The translations under genes and the position numbers were made by a program. 64,000 nt of DNA from a virus. The first letter of the stretch is position 1, and the number at the start of each line of letters is the position of its first letter. The stretch spans positions 62,001 to 126,000 of IMG/VR virus record IMGVR_UViG_3300023184_000035; one strand, written 5' to 3'. Below the pieces are notes generated by a model. The model ran no database searches and had not been told where the DNA came from. It worked only from the letters and a program-made list of their open reading frames with translations. Of this stretch, positions 1 through 8,064 are shown piece after piece.

Positions 1-1
1 C

Positions 2-175
2 GGCAATCAATGCATGGGACGAGTACGCAAGGTAAATCGAGTGAACTCCAAAGTTCAAGTATTGGCGGTCAATGGCTGGATAACTTTGCACTCAGACACA
101 AAAGTGGTAAACAAGGGATTCTTGCGCCGTGCTACCTCCGGCATGGTTGAACTTGCCAATGAGTATGATTTATAA
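2..175 (+). CDS. Partial CDS, C-terminal end of unknown phage protein
   Basis: The frame is open from the window edge to a TAA at 173-175, giving 57 residues ending in MVELANEYDL. The start lies outside the window. The fragment is basic in its first third and has no motif I recognise. It is followed by a 43-base gap holding a strong promoter, so it is likely the last gene of an upstream unit. Reading-frame openness and gene density support it as coding; function unknown. Confidence 0.55.
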   Translation, partial: GNQCMGRVRKVNRVNSKVQVLAVNGWITLHSDTKVVNKGFLRRATSGMVELANEYDL

Positions 176-183
176 TCAAAGGC

Positions 184-212
184 TTGACCAATAATTACCA
201 ATCTGCTATAAT
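184..212 (+). promoter_or_regulatory. Sigma70-type promoter, TTGACC-N17-TATAAT
   Basis: -35 TTGACC at 184-189, 17-base spacer, -10 TATAAT at 207-212 preceded by TGC (extended -10). It ends 6 bases before the ATG at 219, so the message would be almost leaderless or start the next gene at 361. It belongs to a family of near-identical promoters in this window. Confidence 0.85.
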
Positions 213-218
213 TACAAC

Positions 219-368
219 ATGAAAACACTAAGCTTCACTATACAACTGCCCCGACAGCGCCGACGTGCGGTGGAGTTGTATAGCCGTGACACTCCGTTCA
301 AGCCCAAGGTTGAACAGAACAAGACAGTGTACAACCGCAAAGTCAAGCATCGGAGCCGTGATGAATAA
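219..368 (+). CDS. Small basic protein, 49 aa, unknown
   Basis: ATG at 219, TAA at 366-368. The product is rich in Arg and Lys (PRQRRRAVEL near residues 11-20, then FKPKVEQNKTVYNRK). The pattern of a short basic protein with KPKV-x5-T-x-YNRK resembles small conserved phage proteins, but I cannot assign a function. It lies directly behind a strong promoter, has no visible Shine-Dalgarno sequence, and overlaps the next gene by 8 bases. Confidence 0.6.
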   Translation: MKTLSFTIQLPRQRRRAVELYSRDTPFKPKVEQNKTVYNRKVKHRSRDE

Positions 369-609
369 ACTGTTGATTGCTTTACTGGCTGTGGCAGCGA
401 CCGGATGTGTCAGTGTGGTGCAACGTGCCCCACTGGACGCATCTCAGATTCCAAATGACTGTGCAAATAGAAATGCCATAATTGGCTGGCTGGAACAAAA
501 TGCCCGAGTCCCCCAACAAACCACTGAGTCAAAGGAAGACTATGAAAGAAGTCGCGGACAAATTCGCTCGCGTATCTGGAGCATGCGTTATACTTGCCAG
601 CCTGTGTAG
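361..609 (+). CDS. Small lipoprotein, 82 aa
   Basis: Start ATG at 361 is chosen because the product then begins with a textbook lipoprotein signal peptide: MNKLL, a hydrophobic stretch, and the lipobox ATGC with Cys near residue 16. An upstream in-frame ATG at 265 would bury this signal. The mature part is short and contains two more Cys. It is expected to be lipid-anchored in the host envelope. First of four consecutive exported proteins; overlaps the next gene in a different frame. Function unknown; interference with superinfection or envelope remodelling are possibilities only. Confidence 0.75.
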   Translation: MNKLLIALLAVAATGCVSVVQRAPLDASQIPNDCANRNAIIGWLEQNARVPQQTTESKEDYERSRGQIRSRIWSMRYTCQPV

Positions 610-832
610 TGGTTGCGCTTCAGGAACCCCCAGTGCTCGGCCCATGGCGTATGAAGATCTCAACTACTTTCAAGTTGACTGTAGAATTGCAGTGCAACAA
701 CGAGCCATGTTGATGAATATGAGACAGACCCGTGACGAAGTGGCTCTGGATCGACTGACTTTTTGGGACCGTCAAGGCAACATCAACCGACAAATTGATC
801 GCAACTTATTTTTACTGAGGTACTGTTCATGA
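542..832 (+). CDS. Small lipoprotein, 96 aa
   Basis: Start ATG at 542 gives MKEVADKFAR, a hydrophobic core and a lipobox ending LCSGC near residue 25, typical of a signal-peptidase II substrate. The frame is open further upstream, but that would place the signal internally. The mature part has about 70 residues including DLNYFQVDC and ends in RYCS, giving two further Cys. It overlaps the previous lipoprotein by 68 bases and the next gene by ATGA. Function unknown. Confidence 0.72.
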   Translation: MKEVADKFARVSGACVILASLCSGCASGTPSARPMAYEDLNYFQVDCRIAVQQRAMLMNMRQTRDEVALDRLTFWDRQGNINRQIDRNLFLLRYCS

Positions 833-1389
833 AACGACTACTAGTTCTTGCACTGATTCCTGCCACTGTGTGGGCATCCGAATGTGTGTTACAAGATCGC
901 ACGGTGAGTCGCTCAGCGGTGACCATTGCAGAACGTAGCCGAATCACTCGCGAGGTTGTTCCCAGCATCAACAACGGTAAGAAGTGCATGGTCACGTTCC
1001 GTGTACGCATTGGCACAGATTGGCACAGTGCTCATGGTGAATATGAATGGGCTGGAGACCGTCCACGTGAAGAAGCCTGTGCTGTGGCCGTGAGCCGTGC
1101 AGAGGATGAAGTACGTGCCAGAGTAGGCCGCTCACAGACTGTGAGTGAAAAGACCATGATATGTAGTGACCGTCCAGACTTGGATGCATTGCGTAGCACC
1201 AATCCCGGAACTGTGGCAGAACTGCACCAATTCCGACCACATCCAGACTTTCCAAATGAATTTTGGCATAATGGCGCACCCTGCAGATACTTTTTGGACA
1301 GTGCATACGTCCAAAAGGATGTGCGCACCTTTCAAGGAGTGATCTGTCGAGTGCATGACTCACGCTGGGTTGTGGTGGATAAATGGTAG
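829..1389 (+). CDS. Secreted cysteine-containing protein, 186 aa
   Basis: MKRLLVLALIPATVWASEC is a classical Sec signal peptide with likely cleavage after WAS, leaving a soluble periplasmic protein. At least six Cys follow, suggesting disulphides formed in the periplasm. No catalytic motif was recognised. ATG overlaps the preceding stop (ATGA at 829-832), and its TAG is immediately followed by the -35 box of the next promoter. Third member of the exported cluster; role unknown. Confidence 0.78.
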   Translation: MKRLLVLALIPATVWASECVLQDRTVSRSAVTIAERSRITREVVPSINNGKKCMVTFRVRIGTDWHSAHGEYEWAGDRPREEACAVAVSRAEDEVRARVGRSQTVSEKTMICSDRPDLDALRSTNPGTVAELHQFRPHPDFPNEFWHNGAPCRYFLDSAYVQKDVRTFQGVICRVHDSRWVVVDKW

Positions 1390-1418
1390 TTGACCAATTA
1401 TTCACTCTGTGTTAAACT
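1390..1418 (+). promoter_or_regulatory. Sigma70-type promoter, TTGACC-N17-TAAACT
   Basis: -35 TTGACC at 1390-1395 abuts the upstream stop codon; -10 TAAACT at 1413-1418. The same TAAACT -10 with a 17-base spacer recurs at 16000-16028 and 17149-17177. It would drive the lipoprotein gene at 1450. Confidence 0.65.
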
Positions 1419-1449
1419 TGTGTTATCGTAAACTGTTCAAAGGAACATC

Positions 1450-2082
1450 ATGAAAAAAGTATTTGCAATTCTTCCGTTAGTAGCTCTTGTGGCGTGTAGT
1501 GCAACCAAGCCTGCTCCAGTAAGCACGGCTCCTGTATTGCCCACAGAGCAATACGAAAATCGTGTGGCACAAGCACAGGTTGCTCGTGAGGCTCATGTTG
1601 AGCGAGCCATTGTTCAGGCTCCCAAATGGATGACTGACTTGCCTGTGAGTAACAGTGCAGTATATGCCAATGGCTCAGCAGTGAGCTCGGACATGAGCAT
1701 GGCTGACTACAAGGCCAAACTGTTTGCGTTTGGCAAGATCTGTATGGCGGCTGGGGGTAAAGTCAACCAGCAAGCCAAGGTGTACATGCAGGACACCACA
1801 GAAGCCAGCACTGAGATTTCTGAGTTGGCCATCAAGTCAATGTGCCCTGCTGTGGACATCACTGGCGTAGAGATCAAGGAAGTCAAACGCATTTCAGAAG
1901 GCGGCCGATTCCGTACTTACATGCTGGTTGCACTGCCCACAGGCGATGCCAATGCACTGCAAAAGCGCAAAGATCAGCTCCGACTGAAAGATCGTGCAGA
2001 GCAACGTAACACAGAAGTGTTTAAAGAAATGGACAAAAACTCTGAACACATATCGTTGTATCCGGATCCCACTGCACAGTAA
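1450..2082 (+). CDS. LPP20-like lipoprotein, 210 aa
   Basis: Signal peptide MKKVFAILPLVALVAC with lipobox LVAC (Cys16). After a Pro/Ala-rich linker comes PKWMTDLP and YANGSAVSSDM, then an alpha/beta stretch with paired Cys. This resembles the LPP20/LPP-like family of bacterial outer-membrane lipoproteins, whose domain starts with a P-x-W segment followed by a G-x-G/A strand; the family call is by eye. C-terminus is charged. It has its own promoter and a strong terminator after it, so it is an independent unit. Envelope role inferred. Confidence 0.72.
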   Translation: MKKVFAILPLVALVACSATKPAPVSTAPVLPTEQYENRVAQAQVAREAHVERAIVQAPKWMTDLPVSNSAVYANGSAVSSDMSMADYKAKLFAFGKICMAAGGKVNQQAKVYMQDTTEASTEISELAIKSMCPAVDITGVEIKEVKRISEGGRFRTYMLVALPTGDANALQKRKDQLRLKDRAEQRNTEVFKEMDKNSEHISLYPDPTAQ

Positions 2083-2091
2083 TAAACGGCG

Positions 2092-2099
2092 TATAAATA
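2092..2099 (+). promoter_or_regulatory. Candidate T4-type late promoter TATAAATA
   Basis: The octamer TATAAATA is the T4 late-promoter consensus and lies about 34 bases before the ATG at 2133. It overlaps the left edge of the terminator stem. Similar TAAATA elements lie before structural genes in this window. Activity is inferred. Confidence 0.4.
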
Positions 2100-2122
2100 A
2101 AAGCGGCTTCTGAGCCGCTTTT
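2099..2122 (+). terminator. Rho-independent terminator
   Basis: A 10-bp stem AAAAGCGGCT / AGCCGCTTTT closes a TCTG loop; it ends in T residues. It follows the LPP20-like gene by 16 bases and should end that transcript. Confidence 0.88.
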
Positions 2123-2132
2123 CTCACTTTAT

Positions 2133-2702
2133 ATGATCACCGAAAACGAAACAGTTCAAACCCACAGTCAAGCTCTGCAAGAAAATGGCATGTACGTTTT
2201 CATGGGCGAAGTCAATGACGAAAATATCTGTCCCATTGTGGAATGGATCTTGCATGAAAACTTTGTGGTCAAGAAAAAACGCAAAGAACTGCTGTTGATG
2301 ATTTGTTCGGAAGGTGGAGAAATGGGCGCTGCCTTTGCCCTGATAGATGTCATGCGTAGCAGTATCATACCAATCAAAACTGTGGGCCTGGGCATGATAG
2401 CCAGTGCAGGGCTGTTGATCTTCATATCTGGCACTCCCGGTCGCAGGGTGCTCACACCCAATACTTCAATTCTCAGCCATCAATTCAGCTGGAGCAATGA
2501 AGGCAAGGCACATGAACTGTTTGCCACCATGCGAGAATTTGAACTCACACAACAACGCATGTCCTCACACTATCAGTTATGCACAGGACTAAGTGAAGAA
2601 GAGATCAAGAAGCATCTGTTGCCACCACATGACATATGGCTGTCAGCAACAGAAGCCCTGGGTTTAAATGTGTGTGATCACATTTCAGAACTCACACGTT
2701 AA
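2133..2702 (+). CDS. ClpP-like serine protease, 189 aa
   Basis: A ClpP/crotonase-fold protease. Visible features: ICSEGGEMGAAFALID (residues 58-72, the strand and turn that precede the active site), catalytic Ser91 in MIASAG, His116 in LSHQF and Asp167 in HDIWLSATEAL. The triad appears intact. It is more diverged from bacterial ClpP than the second copy at 4352 and lacks the PSGG after the His. In T4-like phages such proteins have been proposed as prohead or host-directed proteases; that is inference. Preceded by a candidate late promoter; its stop overlaps that of the convergent gene. Confidence 0.82.
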   Translation: MITENETVQTHSQALQENGMYVFMGEVNDENICPIVEWILHENFVVKKKRKELLLMICSEGGEMGAAFALIDVMRSSIIPIKTVGLGMIASAGLLIFISGTPGRRVLTPNTSILSHQFSWSNEGKAHELFATMREFELTQQRMSSHYQLCTGLSEEEIKKHLLPPHDIWLSATEALGLNVCDHISELTR

Positions 2703-4300
2703 CGACTGCGGCGTTCCCTACCCAACACATCAGCACTCATTTTGGGTTCACTCTTGGCCTTGGCAGCCTTGGCACCTGGACCAGTTAGACGTTTGTTGGT
2801 AACTTGATCCAATTCATCTGCACCCATGTTGTCTACCATTTCGCCAGCGTCACTGTCTCCAGGTGCATCAGTGGTGGAACTCTTTTCAGTGTTGGCCACA
2901 GCCTTGGGTTCTTTGTTGATGCTGAATACCAACTTGCCACCTGAGCTGGAAGTTGAACTGTAGCTCTTCTGTGCTTCCAGTGTGACGTTGGTAAACAACT
3001 TGCTGGGCCATATGGTATTGAATTCTAGCACAAACTGACCATCTTTGGTTTTCTTGGCTTCGGTATACATTTGCACAAACGCGGAGTTGTTGAGAATGTC
3101 AGCGGCTGCTTCTGAGAAATTGGTCTTGGTGTTGATCTCATTGCACACCTTATATGCAATAGAACTCACCAGGTGATTGAGTGGAACAACTTTGCTGGGA
3201 TCATCTGCTGAGCGGTCTTTGTACAGTGTCTTTAGATTTTTTGATATTTTGACATCATCTATGTTGAATTTTTTAACACCAGCATACTGTGCCAGCGACA
3301 TCACTTGTGGAATTTCTGCTTCAGAAATAATGCCATATTGCACTGCTAGATTCAACGGACCAGAGTCATGATTACCATTGTGAATGGTCTTGAGCACAGC
3401 AATGGGTTCGGCATACTTCTTGGCAAACTGTGTCATGCCAGCTGCTTCTAACTCTTGCACAGCCTTCAACAAGTTCACTGAGCTGGCCATGGCACCTTTG
3501 GCACCCTTGCTGGACAACTTGATCTGTTTGCCTTCGGGGCTGATCAACAACGAATCATATAATTCGCCGCTAACGTGTTCGTTAAAACTCACAACACAGT
3601 CAGAGAATCCATTTCGGCCCATGAACAATGCGGCTGCTTCTCCAGCATTGCCTCGAACTTGGCCGCCATTGATCAGCACAGCAGGCTGCAACATTTCGCA
3701 AAAGTAGTCACGGAACCCAGTGAAGTCCATACTACCACCATCCACAGCCACAGGGAATGTGGGAGAATTTACTATGGTAGTGGCTGCTTGATATTCTGTG
3801 CTTTGGTCGCCAAACTTGGCACCAATCTGTGCCAGTATACTTTCAGGAGTTTGACTCTTGAAATTGGTCAACACATCACTGGGCTTGTATCCGGCTTTTT
3901 CTTTGGATCCACGAGCGTCAGTTTGGCTAAACTCGCCTGGAATGTCTTTGGTCTGAAAAAATGTATTTTGTGTTCTAACTGGTTTGATTTCTTTGGTGAA
4001 CTTGGCCAGATATCTAGTGCCCACAGCAGTGTCAAAGGCTGCAATACCAAATGCTCGCAAGCCTGCATTGGGCTGATTGATCACTTCAATTGGATGCCCG
4101 GCCTGCTTTTCTACCCGTTTAAACGCAGCCATGGTAGCTTCGGGAGTTTCATAACTGCCAACTTTGGGGTAAAAGGTCAGGGACTGGAATTCAATTTTGT
4201 CATCCGCAGTGTCGCCCCGGGAATATACTTCGCCTGGATCGCGGGCACTGAGGCCACGGCTCTCAGTTAAGTTATCGAATAAATTGAGTAAGTCGCGCAT
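2699..4300 (-). CDS. Unknown phage protein, 533 aa
   Basis: A single long minus-strand frame between two ClpP-type genes. Near residues 205-275 it has a conserved-looking block ([21 protein letters not shown], then [19 protein letters not shown]) in which an acidic residue precedes a K-x-S-S-K strand, faintly like PD-(D/E)xK nucleases. That is a guess from pattern only. The last 90 residues are low-complexity and charged, with many Ser, Ala, Lys and Asp, suggesting a disordered tail. It shares its terminal TTAA with the upstream plus gene. No signal peptide or membrane segment. Confidence 0.75.
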   Translation of the reverse strand: MRDLLNLFDNLTESRGLSARDPGEVYSRGDTADDKIEFQSLTFYPKVGSYETPEATMAAFKRVEKQAGHPIEVINQPNAGLRAFGIAAFDTAVGTRYLAKFTKEIKPVRTQNTFFQTKDIPGEFSQTDARGSKEKAGYKPSDVLTNFKSQTPESILAQIGAKFGDQSTEYQAATTIVNSPTFPVAVDGGSMDFTGFRDYFCEMLQPAVLINGGQVRGNAGEAAALFMGRNGFSDCVVSFNEHVSGELYDSLLISPEGKQIKLSSKGAKGAMASSVNLLKAVQELEAAGMTQFAKKYAEPIAVLKTIHNGNHDSGPLNLAVQYGIISEAEIPQVMSLAQYAGVKKFNIDDVKISKNLKTLYKDRSADDPSKVVPLNHLVSSIAYKVCNEINTKTNFSEAAADILNNSAFVQMYTEAKKTKDGQFVLEFNTIWPSKLFTNVTLEAQKSYSSTSSSGGKLVFSINKEPKAVANTEKSSTTDAPGDSDAGEMVDNMGADELDQVTNKRLTGPGAKAAKAKSEPKMSADVLGRERRSR

Positions 4301-4328
4301 TGGTGTTTTCCAAGAATTGTGTTATACT
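4300..4328 (+). promoter_or_regulatory. Candidate promoter TTGGTG-N17-TATACT
   Basis: -35-like TTGGTG at 4300-4305 and -10 TATACT at 4323-4328, with the Shine-Dalgarno AAGGAG of clpP at 4341-4346. The position between divergent genes and the good -10 support it; the -35 matches only in part. Confidence 0.5.
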
Positions 4329-4351
4329 TATGCTTTCAACAAGGAGACCCT

Positions 4352-4945
4352 GTGCCAAATTTAGTACCCATAGTTTTAGAACACACTGCCAAAGGTGAAC
4401 GCAGTTATGACATTTACAGTCGCCTGCTCAAAGATCGTGTGATCATGCTGGACACAGAAGTTTCAGAGCACTCAGCCAGTTTGATTGTGGCACAACTGCT
4501 GTTTTTGGAAGCAGACAATCCTGACAAGGACATTTCGCTGTATATCAACTCACCGGGCGGAAGTGTCACAGCAGGCATGGCCATTTACGACACCATGCAG
4601 TTTATCAAGTGCGATGTACATACCATTGTGATGGGGCAGGCCTGTAGCATGGGATCTCTGTTGGCACAAGCAGGTGCACCAGGCAAGCGTTACATGTTGC
4701 CCAATGCCAGACACATGATTCACCAACCGTCAGGCGGCGCACGTGGGCAAGCAACAGACATGTTGATTCAAGTGGAGGAAATTTTGTCCATGAAGAAAAA
4801 TTTAACAGGTATATATGTTAAACACAATTCAGCCAACAAAACCTTTGAACAACTCACAGCAGACATGGAACGTGACAACTTCATGAGTGCAGAACAAGCA
4901 GTTGCATACGGATTAGCTGACAAAGTTATAGAAAACCGTAAATGA
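4352..4945 (+). CDS. clpP: ATP-dependent Clp protease proteolytic subunit
   Basis: A full-length ClpP peptidase (197 residues, close to the usual 190-210). Motifs: [19 protein letters not shown], catalytic Ser99 in GQACSMG, His124 in MIHQPSGG and Asp175 in [11 protein letters not shown] at 4352 is chosen because AAGGAG lies 5 bases before it; the frame is open to an ATG at 4319, but that codon lies over the -10 region. ClpP forms tetradecamers and needs an AAA+ unfoldase (ClpA/ClpX), which the host would supply as none is seen here. Overlaps the next gene by ATGA. A phage-encoded ClpP could redirect host proteolysis or act in head assembly. Confidence 0.95.
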   Translation: MPNLVPIVLEHTAKGERSYDIYSRLLKDRVIMLDTEVSEHSASLIVAQLLFLEADNPDKDISLYINSPGGSVTAGMAIYDTMQFIKCDVHTIVMGQACSMGSLLAQAGAPGKRYMLPNARHMIHQPSGGARGQATDMLIQVEEILSMKKNLTGIYVKHNSANKTFEQLTADMERDNFMSAEQAVAYGLADKVIENRK

Positions 4946-6222
4946 CCTTAAAAACTAATTTTTGCTCAAGTCCCTGGATTCACATGAGAATCACAAACTC
5001 GGGCAATTATGAGTTTTGTCGTTGGTCTGATGAGCATACCAATATCAACATACGTGAGCACACCCCACTAGAGTTTTTTCAAACGCACATGGCACCTGTT
5101 CGCAGTGCCATGTTGCAAGGTGAGCAGGTGCCTGCTTGCAAAGACTGCCGCCACATGGAGCAACGCCACAAGGTAAGTGGCCGTCAGCGGCAGTTGTTGA
5201 AAACTGGTATTGCTTTGGACAATTTTGAAAAGTCCATGCGCAGTAGCACATACTGGTCAGCATTTGCACAATCCAACTTTACCTCTGGCACAACTGATCT
5301 CAGTCCTGTGGATTGGCAAATTGATCTAGGCAACCATTGCAACAGTGGGTGCGTGTATTGTGCCCCAGAAAGTAGCAGTAGGCTCTCACAAGAATTTAAA
5401 AAATTAAAAATCTCACAGGCAGAACCAGCACCAAATTGGGCAACTGATCCAGAGTTGATAGATCAATTTGTTGCCTGTTTGACCAATACCAATCGACTGG
5501 CATACCTGCATTTTCTCGGCGGCGAAACCGTAATCACTCCAGCATTCAAGATCATACTAGAAAAACTCATTGCTGCCAAACTCAATCACAAAGTCAGCAT
5601 TGGGTTTACCACCAACTTGACTGTGTGGGACCAGGGCATTGTTGACTTGTTGACACAATTTGATCAAGTGCATCTGGGCATGAGTATTGAATGTTTTCAT
5701 GCTGTAAATGACTACGTGCGCTGGCCCAGCTCGATCAAATCAGTTGAGACCATGTTGTTGCAATGGATTGCATTGGGGCAACAGCACCGCTGGTACATGT
5801 CTTTGAGAACCACACCCACAGCACTGACCATACCTTACTTGATCACAGTGTATGATTTTGCACATCGGTACAATGTTGGGATTGAAAGTTGTAATTTTTT
5901 ACACAATCCAAAATTTCTTAGAATGAGTGTATTGCCCATGCAGTATCGGCAGGTGATTGCTGATCGAATACAAGCCTGGGTTGATCAACAAAATGTTTTT
6001 TCTACCACGCAATTAACCAATTTAAGAGACCCCAATCAACTGCATTTGCAAATCACACAAGATGCCATGAGTTATGTTGATTATTTGCGTACTGCCCCGG
6101 ATGAAACACATCTGCTGCCCGAATTGGTGGCATACTTGAAATTGCTTGAGTCCTCAAGATCCAACAGCATACTTGATTGTGAGCCCGAATATGAACACAT
6201 TCTCAGATCTGCAGGCTACTGA
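4942..6222 (+). CDS. Radical SAM protein, twitch-type, 426 aa
   Basis: The 4Fe-4S/SAM site is C-x3-C-x2-C at Cys133, Cys137 and Cys140 ([10 protein letters not shown]), followed by the SAM-binding FLGGE at 192-195. Four further Cys at 8, 26, 66 and 69 (FCSSPW, EFCRW, CKDCR) lie in the N-terminal part, as in the phage/bacterial 'twitch domain-containing radical SAM' family. Substrate is unknown; related SPASM/twitch enzymes modify peptides or small molecules. Its start overlaps the clpP stop (ATGA), implying translational coupling. One of three radical SAM genes in this window. Confidence 0.9.
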   Translation: MTLKTNFCSSPWIHMRITNSGNYEFCRWSDEHTNINIREHTPLEFFQTHMAPVRSAMLQGEQVPACKDCRHMEQRHKVSGRQRQLLKTGIALDNFEKSMRSSTYWSAFAQSNFTSGTTDLSPVDWQIDLGNHCNSGCVYCAPESSSRLSQEFKKLKISQAEPAPNWATDPELIDQFVACLTNTNRLAYLHFLGGETVITPAFKIILEKLIAAKLNHKVSIGFTTNLTVWDQGIVDLLTQFDQVHLGMSIECFHAVNDYVRWPSSIKSVETMLLQWIALGQQHRWYMSLRTTPTALTIPYLITVYDFAHRYNVGIESCNFLHNPKFLRMSVLPMQYRQVIADRIQAWVDQQNVFSTTQLTNLRDPNQLHLQITQDAMSYVDYLRTAPDETHLLPELVAYLKLLESSRSNSILDCEPEYEHILRSAGY

Positions 6223-6625
6223 GTTTGATTTAGATCTGCGCTTGCAGGTACGGGCAATAGGTCGGCCCAGATTGAGAATTTCAATCAATCAAGATATTGT
6301 GTATCATGACATTTTAACACACACGTTTGATCTCAACCGTCAGTTGCCGTTGTTGCAACCTTTTGCGGTGACAATTGAATTACTGGATAAAGATTACAAC
6401 AGCGCTCAAGAAACAGCGGTAGTGATCGAGCAGTTGTCTATTGATCAATTTGAATTGGTACCAGCCTGGACTCAATTGGCCACGTATACCAATGATCACC
6501 AGTACACTGATCCTACAAATTATCTAGGGTTTGTGGGCACATGGCAGTTGCTGGTTGATTGCCCATTCTATCAATGGGCACACACCATGACCAATCAGGG
6601 CATGTTGTTGCAGATAGGTCAGTAG
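6191..6625 (+). CDS. Unknown protein, 144 aa
   Basis: ATG at 6191 lies 32 bases inside the end of the radical SAM gene; an upstream in-frame start would increase the overlap. The product is acidic and beta-rich by appearance (alternating hydrophobic strands, RPRLRISINQDIVYHD), with aromatic C-terminal segments LGFVGTWQLLVDCPFYQWAH. No family recognised. It may be a partner of the radical SAM enzyme, as it is co-transcribed, but no core-peptide features are obvious. Its end overlaps a small convergent gene. Confidence 0.6.
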   Translation: MNTFSDLQATEFDLDLRLQVRAIGRPRLRISINQDIVYHDILTHTFDLNRQLPLLQPFAVTIELLDKDYNSAQETAVVIEQLSIDQFELVPAWTQLATYTNDHQYTDPTNYLGFVGTWQLLVDCPFYQWAHTMTNQGMLLQIGQ

Positions 6626-6711
6626 TAGTAGCGGTAGCCTTTGCGATATGCATCAGCCTGTTGCTCACGATTGGCAATAACTGCGTCAACCAGCCGTTTT
6701 AAAAATTTCAT
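6619..6711 (-). CDS. Very small basic protein, 30 aa
   Basis: Minus-strand frame MKFLKRLVDAVIANREQQAD followed by AYRKGYRYYY and a stop. The ATG overlaps the stop of the upstream minus gene (shared bases 6708-6711), a typical phage coupling. Short amphipathic proteins with a Tyr-rich basic end of this kind are frequent in proteobacteria and phages, without known function. Confidence 0.55.
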   Translation of the reverse strand: MKFLKRLVDAVIANREQQADAYRKGYRYYY

Positions 6712-6872
6712 ATCACACCTTGACGTTGTTGTTCATATTGATACTGGCGTTGCAAGTGTTCAATGTCCGCGGCATTTTGTGGGTTGCGGTTGGCAATGTA
6801 ATTTTCCATTCTGCTTTGATAGCTGTTGCCGGGGAATATCTCCGCCAGGCGGTGTAGTAGGTTTGCTAACAT
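6708..6872 (-). CDS. Small DUF3563-like protein, 54 aa
   Basis: Minus-strand frame beginning MLANLLHRLAEIFPG, with a GAGG Shine-Dalgarno upstream (about 6880). The core ENYIANRNPQNAADIEHLQR resembles the short DUF3563 family (Y-x-A...D-x-x-x-L-x-R), by eye only. Mostly helical, no membrane segment. Coupled to the 30-residue gene downstream. Function unknown. Confidence 0.6.
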   Translation of the reverse strand: MLANLLHRLAEIFPGNSYQSRMENYIANRNPQNAADIEHLQRQYQYEQQRQGVI

Positions 6873-6950
6873 AATTTTTCCTCTGTGTTTGCATTGATAT
6901 TTATCTCATGGTTTCTACTGAGTACTACTTTAGCACTGGTTTTGGGGTGG

Positions 6951-6979
6951 TTGACCAATAATTCCCCAAGTGTTATAAT
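6951..6979 (+). promoter_or_regulatory. Sigma70-type promoter, TTGACC-N17-TATAAT
   Basis: -35 TTGACC at 6951-6956, -10 TATAAT at 6974-6979. The spacer AATAATTCCCCAAGTGT matches the window-wide promoter family. Serves the gene at 7011, whose Shine-Dalgarno AAAGGAG follows. Confidence 0.9.
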
Positions 6980-7010
6980 TGTCACATACAAACAAACAAA
7001 GGAGTATTGT

Positions 7011-7235
7011 ATGGACATCCGAGTCAAAGCAGCCGCTATTGTAGCAGGTATCACTGTTGGTACTGTGGTGGGCATCAGAGCAATCCACGCCGCTGCCACC
7101 TACATTGGATCAGAAAATACACTGAAAGTATTAGGTTTTGGTGTGTTAGCATTTTTGTTTTACCAACTGTATACTTTGGTACTAGAACACTTGGTGCGTC
7201 AAGAACGTTATAAAGAAATGTCAGATCGCGGTTGA
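7011..7235 (+). CDS. Small membrane protein, 74 aa
   Basis: ATG at 7011 follows AAAGGAG by 6 bases and lies about 25 bases after the predicted transcription start. Two hydrophobic segments are visible: AAAIVAGITVGTVVGI (residues 6-21) and LGFGVLAFLFYQLYTLVLE (about 42-60), then a basic end. It is likely an inner-membrane protein. Its TGA stop (7233-7235) is part of the next promoter's TTGACC. Function unknown. Confidence 0.72.
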   Translation: MDIRVKAAAIVAGITVGTVVGIRAIHAAATYIGSENTLKVLGFGVLAFLFYQLYTLVLEHLVRQERYKEMSDRG

Positions 7236-7260
7236 CCAATAATTGCCCAAATGCTATAAT
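7232..7260 (+). promoter_or_regulatory. Sigma70-type promoter overlapping a stop codon
   Basis: -35 TTGACC at 7232-7237, -10 TATAAT at 7255-7260, spacer 17. The upstream gene's TGA lies within the -35 box. The following leader to 7278 is identical to those at 20851-20875 and 21798-21822. Confidence 0.92.
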
Positions 7261-7290
7261 ATGGACATATTGTAACAAAAGGAGTTGGAA

Positions 7291-7617
7291 ATGATTGCAC
7301 TTGAAAACATTGAATCAATTCACAATACTGCTACTGCTGCCGCACAACGAGCAGAAGCTGACTTCCGTGCCAAACACGGCGAGCCCGGCTATTGTGGCTT
7401 TGCCTGGGTCAAGGTAAGCGAAAAAGCTTCTACCAAACTGGGCCGTGCGCTGAAAACTGTGGGCTTCCGTAAATCTTATAATGGTGGACTGGACTTGTGG
7501 AACCCTGGTGGCAGTGGTACTCAAAGCATGGACATCAAAGAAGCGGGTGCAGAAGCCTATGCTGAAGCCTTGCGTGGCTTTGGCATCAATGCGTATGCAT
7601 GTTCACGTGCCGACTAA
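7291..7617 (+). CDS. Conserved phage protein of unknown function, 108 aa
   Basis: ATG at 7291 is preceded by GGAGTTGGAA. The frame contains YCGFAWVKV, LGRALKTVGF and LWNPGGSGTQSMDIKEAGAEAYA, a layout I recall from conserved small proteins of diverse myoviruses, though no function is known. Soluble, slightly basic, with conserved Gly, Trp and Asn-Pro-Gly turn. First gene behind a strong promoter, so probably early and abundant. Confidence 0.8.
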   Translation: MIALENIESIHNTATAAAQRAEADFRAKHGEPGYCGFAWVKVSEKASTKLGRALKTVGFRKSYNGGLDLWNPGGSGTQSMDIKEAGAEAYAEALRGFGINAYACSRAD

Positions 7618-7626
7618 GGAGTTGAG

Positions 7627-7899
7627 ATGCGTACAAAAACAGTGTTTCATGGATTGAAAAATTCTCAAAAAGTTCGTGTGATTTTCAAAGGTGACGGATC
7701 TGAAAATGATATCGGGATGTATTTGACAGTCAAACAAATTACCGAACAATTTGCAACAGTCAATGCCCGTTCATTGTGCTTTGATGCAATGTACGAATTG
7801 GTTCAAATGCGCTTCCTTGCAGAGACTGGTAAACAGCCGGTCCCAACTGGCCTTGGAACTACAATTCGTGGCAAACAAATTCAAGTTGATTTAATTTAA
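7627..7899 (+). CDS. Unknown small protein, 90 aa
   Basis: ATG at 7627, with AAGGAG 3 bases after the previous stop as its ribosome site. The product is basic at the start (MRTKTVFHGLKNSQKVRVIF) and predicted alpha/beta with no recognised motif. It is the second gene of the 7291-8752 unit. Function unknown. Confidence 0.65.
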   Translation: MRTKTVFHGLKNSQKVRVIFKGDGSENDIGMYLTVKQITEQFATVNARSLCFDAMYELVQMRFLAETGKQPVPTGLGTTIRGKQIQVDLI

Positions 7900-7908
7900 G
7901 GACTAATC

Positions 7909-8064
7909 ATGGAAAATAATTCAATCCGTTGGAACGTGCCTTACACTGCGTGGCAACCCATGTTGAACTATGCTCAAACAAAGGAACAAGCGATTGAGCA
8001 AAAACTGGCAACAGAAGATCTCTCTGAGGCTCGTACAGTGTTAAAACGGATCATGGCATTATGA
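7909..8064 (+). CDS. Very small protein, 51 aa
   Basis: ATG at 7909 follows AAGGACTAATC, 9 bases after the preceding stop. The product MENNSIRWNVPYTAWQPMLN plus a charged helix ends at TGA 8062-8064, overlapping the next ATG (ATGA). The N-terminal aromatic segment and helical tail suggest a small binding protein; nothing more can be said. Confidence 0.6.
   Translation: MENNSIRWNVPYTAWQPMLNYAQTKEQAIEQKLATEDLSEARTVLKRIMAL

Noticed and set aside
3575-4270. A 231-codon open frame on the plus strand
   Set aside because: Antisense shadow of the 533-residue minus-strand gene; no ribosome site and atypical composition.
4319-4351. An ATG at 4319 as the clpP start
   Set aside because: It would lie over the -10 box and lacks a ribosome site; GTG at 4352 follows AAGGAG and fits the family's length.
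7261-7275. Mini-frame ATG-GAC-ATA-TTG-TAA in the shared leader as a leader peptide
   Set aside because: No ribosome site precedes it and the ATG lies at or before the expected transcript start, so translation is unlikely.
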